A stretch of DNA of 64,000 bases from Bacteroidales bacterium (GCA_024693285.1 JAILLE010000036.1:1-64000); one strand, 5' to 3'; shown: positions 51,717 to 60,469, numbered from the stretch's first letter. Numbers and translations: made by a program. Notes: generated from the sequence alone by a model not told the origin.

Positions 51717-52298
51717 ATGAAAAAAGACATCAGATGGGTAGTCACGAGGATTGACGGGAAGATCGCTTCCGTCTGCGCCGATTTCAGGCATCTTCCGAGA
51801 ATAGCCGCTCAGGTGAGCCGCCTGCCTGACGGTGCGGTTAACGAGATTGTAGTCAGCAAGGTCGGAATGGACGAGATAGCGTACTTGTCCGCCACGACAA
51901 AGTGGGAGGACCTCAGACTGTTCGGAACCCCTTTCCAGCTCAAGGTCTGGTGTCGACTGTATTCCTTGACCCATCACGATGACGGCACTCCGATTCTTCC
52001 CGGAGAGGGAATTAAGCTTCTTAGCTACAGCCAGTTGGCAAATCTTTGTGATAATCCAAAGGGGGTCAGGGCCGTGGCACATGCCGTGGCTTGCAATCCT
52101 GTCGCCTACATAATCCCTTGCCATCTGATTGTCCCGAAAGAGTCCATCGACAAGATCATCTCGATACGGGAAGTCGCTCAGGGTACGATATTTAAAGGCA
52201 CCGACCTCTACCTGCTTGATTCGATAGAGGTCGGCGAATATGAATATGGCTCCGAACTGAAACGCCGCGTCATCGAGCGCCAGCTCTATAGCCGCTAG
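51717..52298 (+). CDS. Methylated-DNA--protein-cysteine methyltransferase-like protein
   Basis: 193 aa. The C-terminal alkyltransferase domain shows FQLKVWCRLYSL, YSQLANLCDNPKGVRAVAHAVACNPV and the active-site loop IPCHLIVPKES (Cys about residue 140). Repairs O6-alkylguanine by transfer to its own cysteine. Two deviations: the loop is PCHLIVP where PCHRVV/I is usual, and a long insertion HHDDGTPILPGEGIKL precedes the HTH. Activity is probable but the Arg to Leu change at the base-flipping loop boundary deserves care. Confidence 0.88.
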   Translation: MKKDIRWVVTRIDGKIASVCADFRHLPRIAAQVSRLPDGAVNEIVVSKVGMDEIAYLSATTKWEDLRLFGTPFQLKVWCRLYSLTHHDDGTPILPGEGIKLLSYSQLANLCDNPKGVRAVAHAVACNPVAYIIPCHLIVPKESIDKIISIREVAQGTIFKGTDLYLLDSIEVGEYEYGSELKRRVIERQLYSR

Positions 52299-52356
52299 AT
52301 TAGCATTCTCCAGGCCAGTTACTTAAGTCCCCCCACCGCCCCGGTGCGTGTTGTCG

Positions 52357-52374
52357 GCCCTTCGACGGACTCAG
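52357..52374. repeat. Partial family B element at the end of the beta-barrel gene
   Basis: GCCCTTCGACGGACTCAG, the central part of family B. The TGA stop of the beta-barrel gene (52373-52371) falls inside its CTGAG. Confidence 0.55.
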
Positions 52375-54932
52375 AAAGTCCAATCAGCGGATAGCATAAC
52401 CGATAACGGGCGGATCCGGTAACTGTAGGCTGTTTCCATTAGGGGACTTATCGAGACGTAAGAATAGTCTCTCATATTCAACAGATTGCTTGCCTGAAGT
52501 CTCAACCGGAGTTTCTTCGGTCCTTTCCAGGTGATGAAAGTGTCCGGGAACACCGCCGTCTTGTCCACGGAAGAATTATAGAAGATGTCCGTGACGACTC
52601 CGGCGGAGATCCTTTCATTGAGATAGAAAGAGTTCGTCAAGGATATGACAGCGTTGCTGGTTTTGCCGGTATAGCCGACACCAGACTCCATCCTGGAAAA
52701 GCTTATGACAGCGGAACCTGTTATATTCCAGAAACTTAAAGGTGAGGTTGTCAATTCTATCGACGGGGACAGCACCTTTGAGACATAGTTTGTGGAGACC
52801 CCGTTCTGCTTGAAGATGGAGGAAGACCGGTTATACAGTATTCTCGCTGAGATTTTTCCGTTGATAGAATAAATTCCCTTCGTGATCTCCGCCGAGCTGA
52901 TCCACGTCCAGTGTCCTACGGTCTCGTCGGTGTTGTAGCTTAAGATGTAATTCTCGAGTACATCCCTTCCACCAAGCAGGCTCTTTGTCTTGCTATACCT
53001 TGAGTTCGCCCGCATGTACCATCCGTTCACGGGTTCCCTGAAGACCAGTTCCCCTTGAACATACCGTTCCGGAAGGAATGCAAGCGATTCCTGACCCCGG
53101 CGCAAGCCGTCATAGTCATAAAGAATCAGGACAGAGCCAAGGTCTTGGATGTCAGGGCGTCTAGTGGAGACCCCTCCCCCGGTGGAAGCGACGACGCGTC
53201 CCGTCTCATATTTTAGCCCAACCGATTCGTCCGATAGCGGTTTGCTTATTACGAGGGAACCGTAGCTTGCCCTGTCAAAATGAAGATTCCCATCGATGCT
53301 GGCGGTAAAAGCACCCTTCCTGAAGAACAAGCTCCAGTCAATTCCTCCGGAGAGATAGGATGTCCGGGACTTGTCCTTTTTTAGCCCAGAAACCTCTTCT
53401 TCGGATATTCCCTGAAGGGAGGAGGCTCTTTCGAAGAAGGTCCATTTCAATACCGGTTGAAGGGATGCGGTGATGTTCCCTCTGCCGCGTTTTATGCTGC
53501 TGAACGCCAAGTCCTCGAAGATTGCGGAAGATCGGATGTCCTGTCTTTGTGGACCTGTCAGTATGTCCAAGCTCTCAAAGAAACCTGACAATTGTGTGTA
53601 GCTTCTCATGCCCAGCGCCTTGCCGGATTTAGTCTTGAACAGAGCGTTGAGGTTGTTATTCACGTCCCAGGTGTTTCGGTCTCCACGCTGGCTCCTGATG
53701 TCGTCTCCGGACACATCTGCCAGTCCGAGATTCCTGCCCATGTCAGCGAACAAGGCATCGCTGATGTAGTGTCGGCTGGCATTGTCTGAATAGGAGAGCC
53801 GTCCTGTCAGTTTACTGTTCCTCTCAAGTCGTTCCTCTTCCCGGACGATTGTCCTGTCGCCTTGGTTTTCAATATGATAAAGAGAAGTCCTGGTGTCAGA
53901 CGAAGTCCTTTCATCCCATGAATACGATACAGTTGCCCCAAGTTTGATGTTATCCGAGGGAGTCAGGGTGTTCACGGTCCTTGAGTCGAAGGATTTGTTG
54001 AAAAGGGATCTGGCATCACTCAGCGGAGCTTTTGCGGAGGCCATATTCAGTTTGCTCTGGATGGAATAGCGGTTATCTGAGATTGGGAGCCTATAATATG
54101 TAATGTCTCTTGAAGGTTTCCCGCTTGCGTCGAAGCCGGTGTCCATTACCGATGAGAATCCGTCTCCTAAATAAAAGGCCGTTAGGCTTTCCGAATTGGG
54201 AATAAGCGGAGGCTCTGTCTGATATCCTCCACTGAATGAGCCAATAGCGTTGATCTTCCCTTTGGCTTTCTCGTCCAGAACGATGTTCACTGCCGCCTGG
54301 TCGGACTCTTTTATGTCTTGCAACATCTTGATGTACTGGTGGTTCCGTAGGACTTCCACCTTTTTCACCGCATCCACGGAGAGTTTCTTCGTCGCAAGGT
54401 TATAGTTGCCTTCCAAGACGTCTTTTCCGTTGACATAGAACTTTCCCAGGTCTTTCCCATCAACCCTCAGGTGGCCGGAGGCGGTGACTTCTATTCCTGG
54501 AATCCTCTTCAGCACGTCTCCTAGCACCAGGTCATCCCTTGTGGAAAGCGCCTTCACATTGTAGATTGTCGTATCCCCGGCCATCTGGACTTTCTTGGCC
54601 TGAACCACTGCTTCCTTTATCTTTTTCGCCTCCCTTTCGAGGCTGATTTCGTAGTGTTTATTGAAAGGAAAGCTGAATTGCTGTTCCTTGTACCCGAGAA
54701 AGGCAACTTTCAAGGCCTTGGCATCAGCCCCTGCTATGATCGTGAAAATTCCTTCCGAATCTGACATGGAGTACTGTATGGTGCTGCCATCATCGGCTGT
54801 AGTCCTGACGATGGCACCGGCGAGAGGTTTCCCGTCATTGGCGTCGATAATTCTTCCTTTGATACTCTGGCCATTTGACGGGAATGAGAATGTTATCATT
54901 AAGATAACGATGATGGTATCAATCTTTTTCAA
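52371..54932 (-). CDS. TonB-receptor-like outer-membrane beta-barrel protein
   Basis: 853 aa. Signal peptide (MKKIDTIIVILMITFSFPSNG), carboxypeptidase-regulatory-like beta domain (about 24-105: IKGRIIDANDGKPLAGAIVR), a plug-like region (about 125-225: LVLGDVLKRIPGIEVTASGH, VDAVKKVEVLRNHQYIKML) and a long beta-barrel ending SADWTF with the terminal Phe used for outer-membrane insertion. Lacks an obvious TonB box. It is usually found next to GLPGLI genes, as here; the start overlaps the GLPGLI gene end by 14 nt. Substrate unknown. Confidence 0.92.
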   Translation of the reverse strand: MKKIDTIIVILMITFSFPSNGQSIKGRIIDANDGKPLAGAIVRTTADDGSTIQYSMSDSEGIFTIIAGADAKALKVAFLGYKEQQFSFPFNKHYEISLEREAKKIKEAVVQAKKVQMAGDTTIYNVKALSTRDDLVLGDVLKRIPGIEVTASGHLRVDGKDLGKFYVNGKDVLEGNYNLATKKLSVDAVKKVEVLRNHQYIKMLQDIKESDQAAVNIVLDEKAKGKINAIGSFSGGYQTEPPLIPNSESLTAFYLGDGFSSVMDTGFDASGKPSRDITYYRLPISDNRYSIQSKLNMASAKAPLSDARSLFNKSFDSRTVNTLTPSDNIKLGATVSYSWDERTSSDTRTSLYHIENQGDRTIVREEERLERNSKLTGRLSYSDNASRHYISDALFADMGRNLGLADVSGDDIRSQRGDRNTWDVNNNLNALFKTKSGKALGMRSYTQLSGFFESLDILTGPQRQDIRSSAIFEDLAFSSIKRGRGNITASLQPVLKWTFFERASSLQGISEEEVSGLKKDKSRTSYLSGGIDWSLFFRKGAFTASIDGNLHFDRASYGSLVISKPLSDESVGLKYETGRVVASTGGGVSTRRPDIQDLGSVLILYDYDGLRRGQESLAFLPERYVQGELVFREPVNGWYMRANSRYSKTKSLLGGRDVLENYILSYNTDETVGHWTWISSAEITKGIYSINGKISARILYNRSSSIFKQNGVSTNYVSKVLSPSIELTTSPLSFWNITGSAVISFSRMESGVGYTGKTSNAVISLTNSFYLNERISAGVVTDIFYNSSVDKTAVFPDTFITWKGPKKLRLRLQASNLLNMRDYSYVSISPLMETAYSYRIRPLSVMLSADWTF

Positions 54933-55812
54933 GAATGACGATACTTCGAAGAGGTGTTTCTTTAGCTGCCGGTATGACTTTAATCCCAGGCGCCATGCTC
55001 ATGTGCATGCTTCTGAATCTTCCGGGAGTCTTGAAGTATTGCTTGAGCATTGTTGCGTATTCCTTTCTTGTTATCTTGAAATAAGGATATTCCGTTTTCT
55101 CAATAATATCAGGAGTGTAAGTGACGGAAATCGCTTCAAAACGGCACAATCCGTCTGCGTCTTCAGCAAAGAGGATGGCTCCAGGCAGGCCTCTGAGTTT
55201 CCACGGGCCGACAGAAGAAGGAATGTCTTCGGTAAACCATGCCTCATAGGTGCGTCCCCTAAATTTACCAATAGCTTTCCGGCATTCGTGGCCACAAACC
55301 AGCTTTGTGTCATCGCTTATTGTCCAGTCAATAGGAGCAAGTGTCTCAGTGTATTCATAATCTTCAGTCACAAAACGGCAGACAAAAGTGAGAGTCCCGG
55401 AAGAAAGATCTGTGTAGTAGCAGTCATTAATGAAAACAGGATTCGCTTTTGAGAACAAATTATTTCTCAAGGTCATCTGTTGGCCACCGGTATGAAGAGC
55501 AGAATCCGCAGAGTGCAGCAGGGGTGAGTAATACTTGGAGATTCTGCCACCAACCTGAAGTATCATGTCATCTCTTAGACCTTCATCTTTATTGTCCGTG
55601 AATGAAAGGAATGTCTGGTACTTTATAACAAGTTGCTGTTCATCTAGTTTTGTATAAGTGTAGCCAGGGTCGTCCAAAGATCTCATTCCATCAGCAAATA
55701 TCACTGATTTGCCAAAATCTGACTCGGTTTTTATCACGAAGTTTTGCGCATGCGATGGAATATAGACAAGAGTCAGGATTGTTGTAAGATAAAAAAGTCT
55801 TAAATAGTTCAT
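54919..55812 (-). CDS. GLPGLI family protein
   Basis: 297 aa. Signal peptide (LFYLTTILTLVYIPSHAQ) and the family hallmark RGLPGAILFAEDADG at about residues 200-215, preceded by the usual ECRKAIGKFRGRTYEAWFTE block. These are periplasmic or surface proteins of unknown function that co-occur with TonB-like barrels in Bacteroidota. Start overlaps the lipoprotein stop by 4 nt (ATGA). Confidence 0.92.
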   Translation of the reverse strand: MNYLRLFYLTTILTLVYIPSHAQNFVIKTESDFGKSVIFADGMRSLDDPGYTYTKLDEQQLVIKYQTFLSFTDNKDEGLRDDMILQVGGRISKYYSPLLHSADSALHTGGQQMTLRNNLFSKANPVFINDCYYTDLSSGTLTFVCRFVTEDYEYTETLAPIDWTISDDTKLVCGHECRKAIGKFRGRTYEAWFTEDIPSSVGPWKLRGLPGAILFAEDADGLCRFEAISVTYTPDIIEKTEYPYFKITRKEYATMLKQYFKTPGRFRSMHMSMAPGIKVIPAAKETPLRSIVILEKD

Positions 55813-56846
55813 CGTATGGGAGAGTTGTATGCTATCAAATACTCATAGTTTCCTATATGTTCATAGGAATAAATAATATTCTCGTCTTCCGAGAAGGATA
55901 AATCTAATATCTCGCCCTTCACATTAAAACCGCCCAAGAGATTTCCGTCCCAGTCTAGAACCACGATAGAGTGGTTCCCGTCGTCGTCAACGTATCCAGC
56001 GATAAAAGAGTCCTTACCTGCACATGCGCTTGAGAAGCAAGGAACAGGAGGGAATTTATAAGCGTAAATAGTTATTCCATTATTATCAATGGTTCCAATT
56101 CCTTGTTTTTTTTCGTGATAGAAGGTAATAAGGGTCTCTTTTCGTCCTTTATTGTCAAGTAATTCAATTGTATTGTCGTTTGAAGGGATGTAGGCGATTT
56201 TTGACAGGTCTTCTTTTCTTATCAAGGTTCCATGTACAACATTGGTGGAATTAAATCGATAGTTTTTCTTTTCTTTATAATTCCATTTCCTATTGCTAAA
56301 TAAAACTCTGGGGATACCATCTACGAAGGAATAATCATTTAGAAACACCAGCCGTTCTCCCCAAGGGAGAATTCTGGAAGAGTTGATATCTGACGTCCGG
56401 ATAACAGGGGTATAGCTAGGATTCTTTGAGGCTTCTTCTATGTTTATAACTGTGGTTTTCTTGCTTAAGATGTCATGAATGGTTAGAAATTCGTGGCAAA
56501 AAGTGGCGAAAGGCATCAACGGGAGATCGTCACCGGCATCATAAGAATATAGTTTCGAATCTCCGTCCATGTTCCAGATCTCAAACTTAAGAGGGCGAGT
56601 GGTCTCTTTATAATAAAGTTTGCAGAGGTTGTTTCCGGAGATGTGCGTTATCATATTTAAATTACCTTCTTCTTTACATAAAGTGTCGGATGTGGCCGGT
56701 ATTTTTAGGGAGGAAAGCTCGTTTTGTCCGACAATGATTTCTTTGACGGCATGTTTGCCGACCTGCACATTTGAACAGGACGGCAAACACGGAAGCCCCA
56801 TAGATGCTATTGTGACGAGCAAAAATGAGAAGTGTTTCTTTTTCAT
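55809..56846 (-). CDS. BF3164-like beta-propeller lipoprotein
   Basis: 345 aa. Lipoprotein signal (FLLVTIASMGLPCLPSCSN, Cys about 24) and repeated blade-like strands (FEIWNMDGDSKLYSYDAGDD, IVVLDWDGNLLGGFNVKGEI, YEHIGNYEYLIAYNSPIR), fitting the BF3164/TolB-like six-bladed propeller lipoproteins. Probably a surface or periplasmic ligand-binding protein of the GLPGLI operon. Start at 56846 removes a 17-residue lead overlapping the promoter. Base composition is visibly more AT-rich than neighbours. Family assignment is moderately sure. Confidence 0.8.
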   Translation of the reverse strand: MKKKHFSFLLVTIASMGLPCLPSCSNVQVGKHAVKEIIVGQNELSSLKIPATSDTLCKEEGNLNMITHISGNNLCKLYYKETTRPLKFEIWNMDGDSKLYSYDAGDDLPLMPFATFCHEFLTIHDILSKKTTVINIEEASKNPSYTPVIRTSDINSSRILPWGERLVFLNDYSFVDGIPRVLFSNRKWNYKEKKNYRFNSTNVVHGTLIRKEDLSKIAYIPSNDNTIELLDNKGRKETLITFYHEKKQGIGTIDNNGITIYAYKFPPVPCFSSACAGKDSFIAGYVDDDGNHSIVVLDWDGNLLGGFNVKGEILDLSFSEDENIIYSYEHIGNYEYLIAYNSPIR

Positions 56847-56870
56847 CTTGAAGTTTTTTTGATTTAATTG

Positions 56871-56902
56871 CAAAGGTCGGGGAATCGGGCGGTTCAAACA
56901 AA
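56871..56902 (-). promoter_or_regulatory. Promoter of the lipoprotein-GLPGLI-barrel operon
   Basis: Minus-strand TTTG (56902-56899), 20-nt spacer, GACCTTTG (56878-56871; one mismatch to TAnnTTTG). The weak -7 fits a promoter needing an activator. Confidence 0.6.
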
Positions 56903-56907
56903 TTTTA

Positions 56908-56972
56908 GGCGTTACAATTGTTTTTGTAACGCCTTGATATGTTGTGGGTTGCGTAACAGGGGTGCGTTACAT
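56908..56972. promoter_or_regulatory. GGCGTTAC palindrome and extra half-sites (putative operator)
   Basis: Perfect 10-bp inverted repeat GGCGTTACAA (56908-56917) and TTGTAACGCC (56924-56933) with a 6-nt spacer, immediately upstream of the -33 box, plus GCGTTACAT at 56964-56972 and a related GCGTAAC at 56951-56957. Position suits an activator site. A terminator for the upstream regulator gene is possible but there is no T tract. Confidence 0.55.
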
Positions 56973-56978
56973 GGCTGG

Positions 56979-57851
56979 TTATTTGGAGAAATAATCAAGA
57001 ATCGAGTCCCTATCCTGGTCTTCCGGGAGACCCTTTACTCGATCTTTTAGGCGGCTCTTTCTGGTCCGGACTGTCCCCGGAGCGAGTCCTGTCATGAAAC
57101 CGATCTCTTTGGCGGTCAGTCCGGCAAAGACTCCTGACAAGATTTGGTAATCGCTCTCATCCAAAGATTCTCCAAACGCTTTTCGGACTTTTGACATGAT
57201 TCCGTCCTTTGCGGCATCCAAAGTCTTCTCAAGACCTTCCTGAATGGGTACCCTGTTGTGCAGCCTGTCCATGGTCAGTCTTATAGAGTCAATCTTGCCC
57301 TGTAATTCCTCGAGTTTATCAGGATAAAAGTCTGTGTTTTCTTTTCGACCTAAAGACTGACTTTCATCCGTCAATTTGCGGATTGTCTCAATATTCTGTT
57401 TAAGGATGGTGTCTAAAGTTGCGGATATCGCATCTGATTTTTTGTCGAGAGACTTGAGTTCTTCCTGCATTTGTCCAATTGTCCCGGTTTTCTTATCCAG
57501 ATCTATGCGAAGTTGTTGTATTAAGCGCCGTTTTAACGTTGAATAAATCAGAACACCCAGGCCCCCTAAGATAAAGATAGCGAGTATACTCGCCAGCCAT
57601 ACTCTTCTTTCGTGTACGCGCTTTTGTTCATCATTCACAACAATGCTGACGATATGGTTCCCAGGAGCCGCGGCCATGACAGTATGTATAGAGTCCCCTT
57701 TGATGGTCAGCACAGAATCGGAATAGTATAATGTCCTGTAATCCTGCCTCCACTTGCCTGATTTCCGAGGATATGATGATACTGTCGGAGCACATAGGGC
57801 TCCGACAGCTATCACCAGCAATGTGATAATTAGTTTAATTCTCGAAGTCAT
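56979..57851 (-). CDS. Membrane-tethered regulator with C-terminal LuxR-like HTH
   Basis: 290 aa. Signal/TM at residues 6-21, a small periplasmic beta domain (about 22-82), one TM (84-104, VWLASILAIFILGGLGVLIY), a coiled coil (about 108-215) and a C-terminal HTH (about 240-280, LSGVFAGLTAKEIGFMTGLA, then RTRKSRLKDRV). The signal is sensed outside and the DNA-binding end is cytoplasmic. It likely controls the following lipoprotein-GLPGLI-barrel operon through the GGCGTTAC sites. The start codon lies inside a palindromic repeat (GTCATTCTGA on the plus strand). Confidence 0.88.
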   Translation of the reverse strand: MTSRIKLIITLLVIAVGALCAPTVSSYPRKSGKWRQDYRTLYYSDSVLTIKGDSIHTVMAAAPGNHIVSIVVNDEQKRVHERRVWLASILAIFILGGLGVLIYSTLKRRLIQQLRIDLDKKTGTIGQMQEELKSLDKKSDAISATLDTILKQNIETIRKLTDESQSLGRKENTDFYPDKLEELQGKIDSIRLTMDRLHNRVPIQEGLEKTLDAAKDGIMSKVRKAFGESLDESDYQILSGVFAGLTAKEIGFMTGLAPGTVRTRKSRLKDRVKGLPEDQDRDSILDYFSK

Positions 57852-57950
57852 TCTGAACGTGATAAAGATCCTTCGCTGCGCCCTTCGACTGGCTCAGGGC
57901 ATCGCTCAGGATGACAAGGGCACTGTCATCCTGAACGAAGTGATGATTCT
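57847..57950. repeat. Cluster of palindromic elements (families A and B) between two genes
   Basis: Three units in 104 bp: GTCATTCTGAACGTGATAAA at 57847; a complete family B copy at 57868-57917 with GATCCTTCGCTGCGCCCTTC and ATCGCTCAGGATGACA ends; TGTCATCCTGAACGAAGTGA at 57924. It fills the gap between the S9 peptidase end and the regulator and supplies the regulator's ATG (57849-57851). Confidence 0.82.
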
Positions 57951-57952
57951 CG

Positions 57953-60469
57953 TCAGTCGTTATTCAGCTGCGTGATGTCGACTTTGTAGCGTTCGGAATC
58001 ACCGATGAGCCACTCTGAGTAGTAGTCGGCCATTCTCCAGAAGAAATATTCGTTCATGTCACCGAAACCGTGCCTCTGGCCCGGAAGGATCAGCATGTCG
58101 AAACGCTTGTTGGCCCTGATGAGGGCATCAACTACCCTGATCGTGTTGCCGGGATGGACATTGTTGTCGACATCGCCGTGGACAAGCATCAGGTGGCCCT
58201 TGAGGTTCTTCGCCAGCTCTTGGTTGGTGTCGATGTGGTAGACGAAGGTGGTGTCGCCCTTGTCAACCCTCTCAAGGATTCCGTGGTGCTGCTCGCTCCA
58301 CCAGCGGTTGTAGATGCTGTTGTCATGGTTACCGGCGCAGGAAACGGCCGCCTTGAAGAAGTCGGGATATTTAAGGATGGCCGCGGTGCTCATGAATCCG
58401 CCACCAGAGTGGCCGTGTATACCGACCCTGTCAAGATCGACGAAGGGGAAGCGCGCTCCGATCTGCTGGATGGCATATTTCTGATCCTCAAGACCATAAT
58501 CGCGGAGGTTGCCGTAGCCATAGTTGTGGTACCACTTCGAGCGGTTGGGGTGACCGCCGCGGTTACCCACGGTGATGACGATGATTCCGAGCTGCGCTAA
58601 CCTGTCAACCCTTGTGAAGCCCTTGCTCCAGGAGATGTTGTTGGCCTCGACCTGCGGGCCGGGATAGACATAGTCGCAAATCGGATAGACCTTGGTGGAG
58701 TCGAAGTCAAATGGCTTGTACATAGCACCATAGAGGTCGGTCACACCGTCAGCTGCCTTGACCTTGAAACGCTCCGGGAACTTGTAGCCGGCTTCGAGCA
58801 GGAGGCTGAGGTCAGCGGTCTCCAAGTCGAGGATCTTGCGGCCGGTAGCCCCGTAGAGAGCCACGCCGGGAGTGTAGTCAACCCTTGAGTAGTTGGCCAC
58901 GAAATACTTGGCGTCGTCACTTGCGGTCGAGAGGACATCCATGTCGTCCATGTCGAGTTTCTGGAGAGCGCCACCGGTGAGAGGCACCCTATAGGTGTGC
59001 ATCTGGTAAGGGTTCTCATCCTTCTGCACGCCGCAGGCACTAAACAAGACATAGCCTTCCTTCTCATTGACACCCATCACGTTATCGACGTGGAAGGCTC
59101 CATCGGTAATCTTCCTGATGAGCTTGCCGTCCTTGTCGTAGAGATAAAGGTTGGCCCAACCGTTACGCTCGGACCACCAGATCAGCTGCTTCCCGTCTTT
59201 GATGAAGAACGGGGTCTTTGTCTCGATGTAGGTGTTGGAACGCTCCGGGATGATGACCTTAGTTGAGTCGGAATCCACTCCCACCCAGCAGAGATCGGCT
59301 CTCTTGAGGTCACGGCTACGGCGAAGGATATAGAATCCGTCTTTGTCGCCTAGCCACTTGCTCGTGACATAGTCCTCGTAGTTGTCCTTGGCAAACCTGC
59401 GGGCCCTAAGGATGCTGAAGTCCTGGTCCTTGAAAGCGTTGATTTTGATTGGCTTGCATGTGGCGTCAGTACCGTTCACCGAATATAAGTACAGATATTC
59501 CTTAGGGCTGGGCTCGCCGGGCATCTGGTACTTGTAGGTCTCGAGCCTGGGACGCTTCCCGGCCACGGAATTGATGACCCAGAGGTCTTTGATCTCCCTT
59601 TCGTCAGACCTGCTCACAGCGAAATGCTTGGAGTCGGGCGACCAGAGGATTCCTGCGTTGGTGCGACGTGTGGTGTCAGTGTCGTCTCCACCGGAAAAGC
59701 TGTAACCGTAGCCGAAATCCTTGACTCCGTCCTTGGTCAGCTGGAACTCGACAATCGTGCTGTCCTTGGGATCCTTGGCGGCCTTCCTCAAGTTGGTCGA
59801 GTCCATGATCCAGAGATTGTTGTTCTTAGCGAATACACCGAGAGTCCCGTCAGGGGAGATAGTCGCCCACATCGGATACTTCTGGTTCTCATCCTCCTTC
59901 TCTTTTTCCTCGGTAACGTTCTTAAGAGTGCCGGTGGCGAAGTCATATTCGAAATGGAATACCATTTTCTCGGATCCTCCGGGCATCCCGGGGCCACCAG
60001 GTCCTCCAAACCCACCGAAACCGCCACCTCTACCGCCTCTTCTCGCGGTGTTGGCCTTGGTCGTGTCAGGCTTCGCCGGCTTGTCCTGAGTGCTGCGGAT
60101 GTCGAAGGTGAAGACCTTGTCGTCCTTGAGCTTCAAGCTGGTGATAGGAATATGCTGGGCGTCGAACGGATCTTTCACAATCTCAGTTAGTTCCATAGCC
60201 AGTCTCTCAAGGTCGAAGACCTCGGTCTTGGTTCCTTTCACAGGGTCGACAATGTAGTAGTTCGTCCCCTTTGGCGACTGCCATTCGTACCAGAACCTGT
60301 CGCCTTCCTTGAACCAGCGAGGAGTTACCCTGGTGGAGAATACCATCTGGTTCACCCTCTTGGCCGAGAATCGTTCGGCTAGGGCATAGTTCGCCTTAGT
60401 CACTTTCTCCTGTCCGGAGGCGGCTAGGCAAAACAGTGCCGCCATTGCGATCAAAAATGTTCGTTTCAT
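57953..60469 (-). CDS. S9-family (dipeptidyl-peptidase IV-like) peptidase
   Basis: 838 aa. Signal peptide (MKRTFLIAMAALFCLAASGQ), N-terminal beta-propeller (about 40-560) and alpha/beta-hydrolase domain with nucleophile GIHGHSGGGFMST, Asp in LVHGDVDNNVHPG and His in PGQRHGFGD. Cleaves dipeptides, often after proline, outside the cytoplasm. An unusual glycine/proline-rich insert (RRGGRGGGFGGFGGPGGPG) sits in the propeller near residue 150. It follows the GH2 gene by 47 nt on the same strand and may share its transcript. Confidence 0.95.
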   Translation of the reverse strand: MKRTFLIAMAALFCLAASGQEKVTKANYALAERFSAKRVNQMVFSTRVTPRWFKEGDRFWYEWQSPKGTNYYIVDPVKGTKTEVFDLERLAMELTEIVKDPFDAQHIPITSLKLKDDKVFTFDIRSTQDKPAKPDTTKANTARRGGRGGGFGGFGGPGGPGMPGGSEKMVFHFEYDFATGTLKNVTEEKEKEDENQKYPMWATISPDGTLGVFAKNNNLWIMDSTNLRKAAKDPKDSTIVEFQLTKDGVKDFGYGYSFSGGDDTDTTRRTNAGILWSPDSKHFAVSRSDEREIKDLWVINSVAGKRPRLETYKYQMPGEPSPKEYLYLYSVNGTDATCKPIKINAFKDQDFSILRARRFAKDNYEDYVTSKWLGDKDGFYILRRSRDLKRADLCWVGVDSDSTKVIIPERSNTYIETKTPFFIKDGKQLIWWSERNGWANLYLYDKDGKLIRKITDGAFHVDNVMGVNEKEGYVLFSACGVQKDENPYQMHTYRVPLTGGALQKLDMDDMDVLSTASDDAKYFVANYSRVDYTPGVALYGATGRKILDLETADLSLLLEAGYKFPERFKVKAADGVTDLYGAMYKPFDFDSTKVYPICDYVYPGPQVEANNISWSKGFTRVDRLAQLGIIVITVGNRGGHPNRSKWYHNYGYGNLRDYGLEDQKYAIQQIGARFPFVDLDRVGIHGHSGGGFMSTAAILKYPDFFKAAVSCAGNHDNSIYNRWWSEQHHGILERVDKGDTTFVYHIDTNQELAKNLKGHLMLVHGDVDNNVHPGNTIRVVDALIRANKRFDMLILPGQRHGFGDMNEYFFWRMADYYSEWLIGDSERYKVDITQLNND

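Noticed and set aside
52334..52347. Small CACCG/CGGTG hairpin after the alkyltransferase gene as a terminator
   Set aside because: Five-bp stem with no T tract; not enough to call.
56908..56933. GGCGTTACAA/TTGTAACGCC as the rho-independent terminator of the regulator gene
   Set aside because: No run of T follows on the minus strand, and further half-sites and its position next to a -33 box favour an operator; still kept as an alternative.
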